Made by a program: the position numbers and the translations under genes. From an uncultured Legionellaceae bacterium (GTDB lineage Bacteria > Pseudomonadota > Gammaproteobacteria > Legionellales > Legionellaceae), in assembly GCA_903887975.1 (NCBI GenBank), contig CAISSD010000152.1, positions 1-6,806 on the forward strand: a stretch of 6,806 nucleotides of DNA. The letters run 5' to 3'. The notes under the pieces were generated by a model that saw nothing but the letters and a program-made list of their open reading frames with translations, did no database searches and was not told the origin of the DNA. This document shows, one piece after another, positions 5,964-6,806 of the stretch. How positions within the stretch are numbered: the first letter of the stretch is position 1; each line of letters opens with the position of its first letter.

Positions 5964-6605
5964 ATGAATTCACTACGCATTACAGAACTATTCTATTCAC
6001 TACAAGGCGAATCAACCACGGTTGGTTTGCCAACGGTGTTTATTCGACTAACCGGATGTCCGCTTCGCTGTGGCTACTGTGATACCGCTTATGCGTTTAA
6101 AGGTGGAAAAATATTAAGCATCGAGTCGATTGTAACTCAAGTTAAAATGCATCAATGCCAAACGATTTGTGTCACCGGTGGCGAACCCTTGGCGCAACCT
6201 GCTTGCATGGCATTGTTGAACAATCTTTGTGATGAACAATACCATGTCTCCATTGAAACCAGTGGCGCCATAGATGTTGCACCCATTGATAAACGCGTGA
6301 TGATTGTGATGGATTTAAAAACACCAGACTCGGGTGAATGCGAGAAAAATCTATGGTCGAATCTCGCGCATCTTAAACCAACCGATCAAATTAAATTTGT
6401 CATTTGTAGCCGCGAGGACTATATTTGGGCCAAACAAACCATCAAAGAGCGTGATCTTTGTAACATTTGCCAAATTCTTTTTTCACCAAGCTTTGGCGTC
6501 GTGAATCCCACCGAATTGGCCGAATGGATTTTGGCGGATCACCTGCCCGTGCGCTTTCAATTGCAATTGCACAAAATCCTCTGGGGAGATAAGCCTGGGC
6601 ATTAA
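5964..6605 (+). CDS. queE: 7-carboxy-7-deazaguanine synthase QueE
   Basis: Radical SAM enzyme of queuosine biosynthesis that converts 6-carboxy-5,6,7,8-tetrahydropterin into 7-carboxy-7-deazaguanine. It has 213 residues, normal for the family. The N-terminus ITELFYSLQGES with VFIRLTGC is typical. The iron-sulfur cluster motif is C32-x3-C36-x2-C39 (GCPLRCGYCDT), the standard radical SAM spacing. TGGEPL (71-76) is the SAM-binding GGE motif. IETSG (97-101) and DLKTP lie further on. It follows cpoB by six bases, and no clear Shine-Dalgarno site precedes the ATG, so translation probably depends on ribosomes finishing cpoB. The pal-ybgF-queE order is common in Gammaproteobacteria. queC, often next, does not follow here. 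The stop overlaps that of the convergent regulator gene. Confidence 0.96.
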   Translation: MNSLRITELFYSLQGESTTVGLPTVFIRLTGCPLRCGYCDTAYAFKGGKILSIESIVTQVKMHQCQTICVTGGEPLAQPACMALLNNLCDEQYHVSIETSGAIDVAPIDKRVMIVMDLKTPDSGECEKNLWSNLAHLKPTDQIKFVICSREDYIWAKQTIKERDLCNICQILFSPSFGVVNPTELAEWILADHLPVRFQLQLHKILWGDKPGH

Positions 6606-6806
6606 GCGGCCTTACTGTTCGTTAAATGAATGTCATAATGAAGGCCATATTTATCAAGCTCATCTTGAACAGCAAGACGCACAAATTGCAGCGCTGAATA
6701 ACCAAGCTTTGTTGCAAAATCAGCGGCTGATTTTGGACTAACAATACGACGACCATGCTCTATATCGCAAAGATATTGACGAGAAACCCCCAACAGGGCG
6801 GCAAAC
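6602..6806 (-). CDS. XRE-family helix-turn-helix regulator, partial (N-terminus beyond right edge)
   Basis: The minus-strand frame enters from the right edge (first full codon at 6805) and encodes the last 67 residues of a small DNA-binding protein. The visible part begins inside the HTH: FAALLGVSRQYLCDIEHGRR contains the second and third helices of the XRE/Cro fold, followed by SPKSAADFATKLGYS, the usual fourth helix and turn. A C-terminal extension of about 30 residues (QFVRLAVQDELDKYGL) ends the protein. Full members of this type are about 90-110 residues. It may be a stand-alone regulator or the antitoxin of a type II toxin-antitoxin pair; the deciding upstream gene is outside the window. 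A TTG at 6793 is in frame but would cut away half of the HTH, so it is not the start. The gene is convergent with queE, the two stops sharing TTAA at 6602-6605. Confidence 0.85.
   Translation of the reverse strand, partial: FAALLGVSRQYLCDIEHGRRIVSPKSAADFATKLGYSALQFVRLAVQDELDKYGLHYDIHLTNSKAA

Noticed and set aside
6608..6646. Inverted repeat GGCCTT/AAGGCC after queE as a terminator
   Set aside because: The arms are only six bases, the loop is about 27 bases, there is no T-run, and it lies inside the regulator gene.
1..6806. tRNA, rRNA, CRISPR, insertion sequence or attachment site
   Set aside because: No cloverleaf, regular spaced repeats, transposase frame or terminal inverted repeats were seen by eye on either strand.

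Overview
The window reads as chromosomal DNA of a gammaproteobacterium with an AT-leaning composition. The Pal protein, remembered rather than aligned, looks closest to Legionella Pal, so an organism in or near the order Legionellales is the best guess. There are eight protein genes and no RNA gene, insertion sequence or CRISPR array. The window is almost fully coding, and the longest non-coding stretch is under 100 bases.

Left part (1-1220, minus strand): one long open frame with no stop codon runs off the left edge. It encodes at least 406 residues of a membrane protein that I do not recognise. A perfect TATAAT -10 box lies just upstream, in the short divergent spacer. Several smaller plus-strand frames here are shadows of this gene.

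Centre (1309-4592, plus strand): a four-gene MCE-type ABC transport operon of the Mla/Pqi kind. It consists of a permease with a fused N-terminal STAS domain (MlaB+MlaE in one chain), an MlaF-type ATPase, a membrane-anchored MCE protein (MlaD-like) and an ABC-transport auxiliary lipoprotein (PqiC/YmbA-like). The first two genes overlap by ATGA. The last two both start with TTG behind good Shine-Dalgarno sites. Together they would form an inner-membrane lipid transporter with a periplasmic MCE ring and an outer-membrane lipoprotein partner. There is no mlaC in the set.

Right part (4654-6605, plus strand): pal, then cpoB (ybgF) overlapping it by ATGA, then queE six bases later. This is the distal end of a tol-pal cluster followed by a queuosine gene. 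tolQRAB is not upstream, where the MCE operon lies instead, and queC does not follow queE. Pal and CpoB work with Tol proteins in outer-membrane constriction and peptidoglycan coordination at division. QueE makes the 7-deazaguanine precursor of queuosine.

Right edge (6602-6806, minus strand): the C-terminal part of an XRE-type helix-turn-helix regulator, convergent with queE and sharing a TTAA stop overlap. Its start lies beyond the window.

All recognised families are known. The points of interest are the unrecognised left-edge membrane protein, the STAS-permease/MCE/lipoprotein operon placed directly upstream of pal-cpoB, and the consecutive TTG starts.
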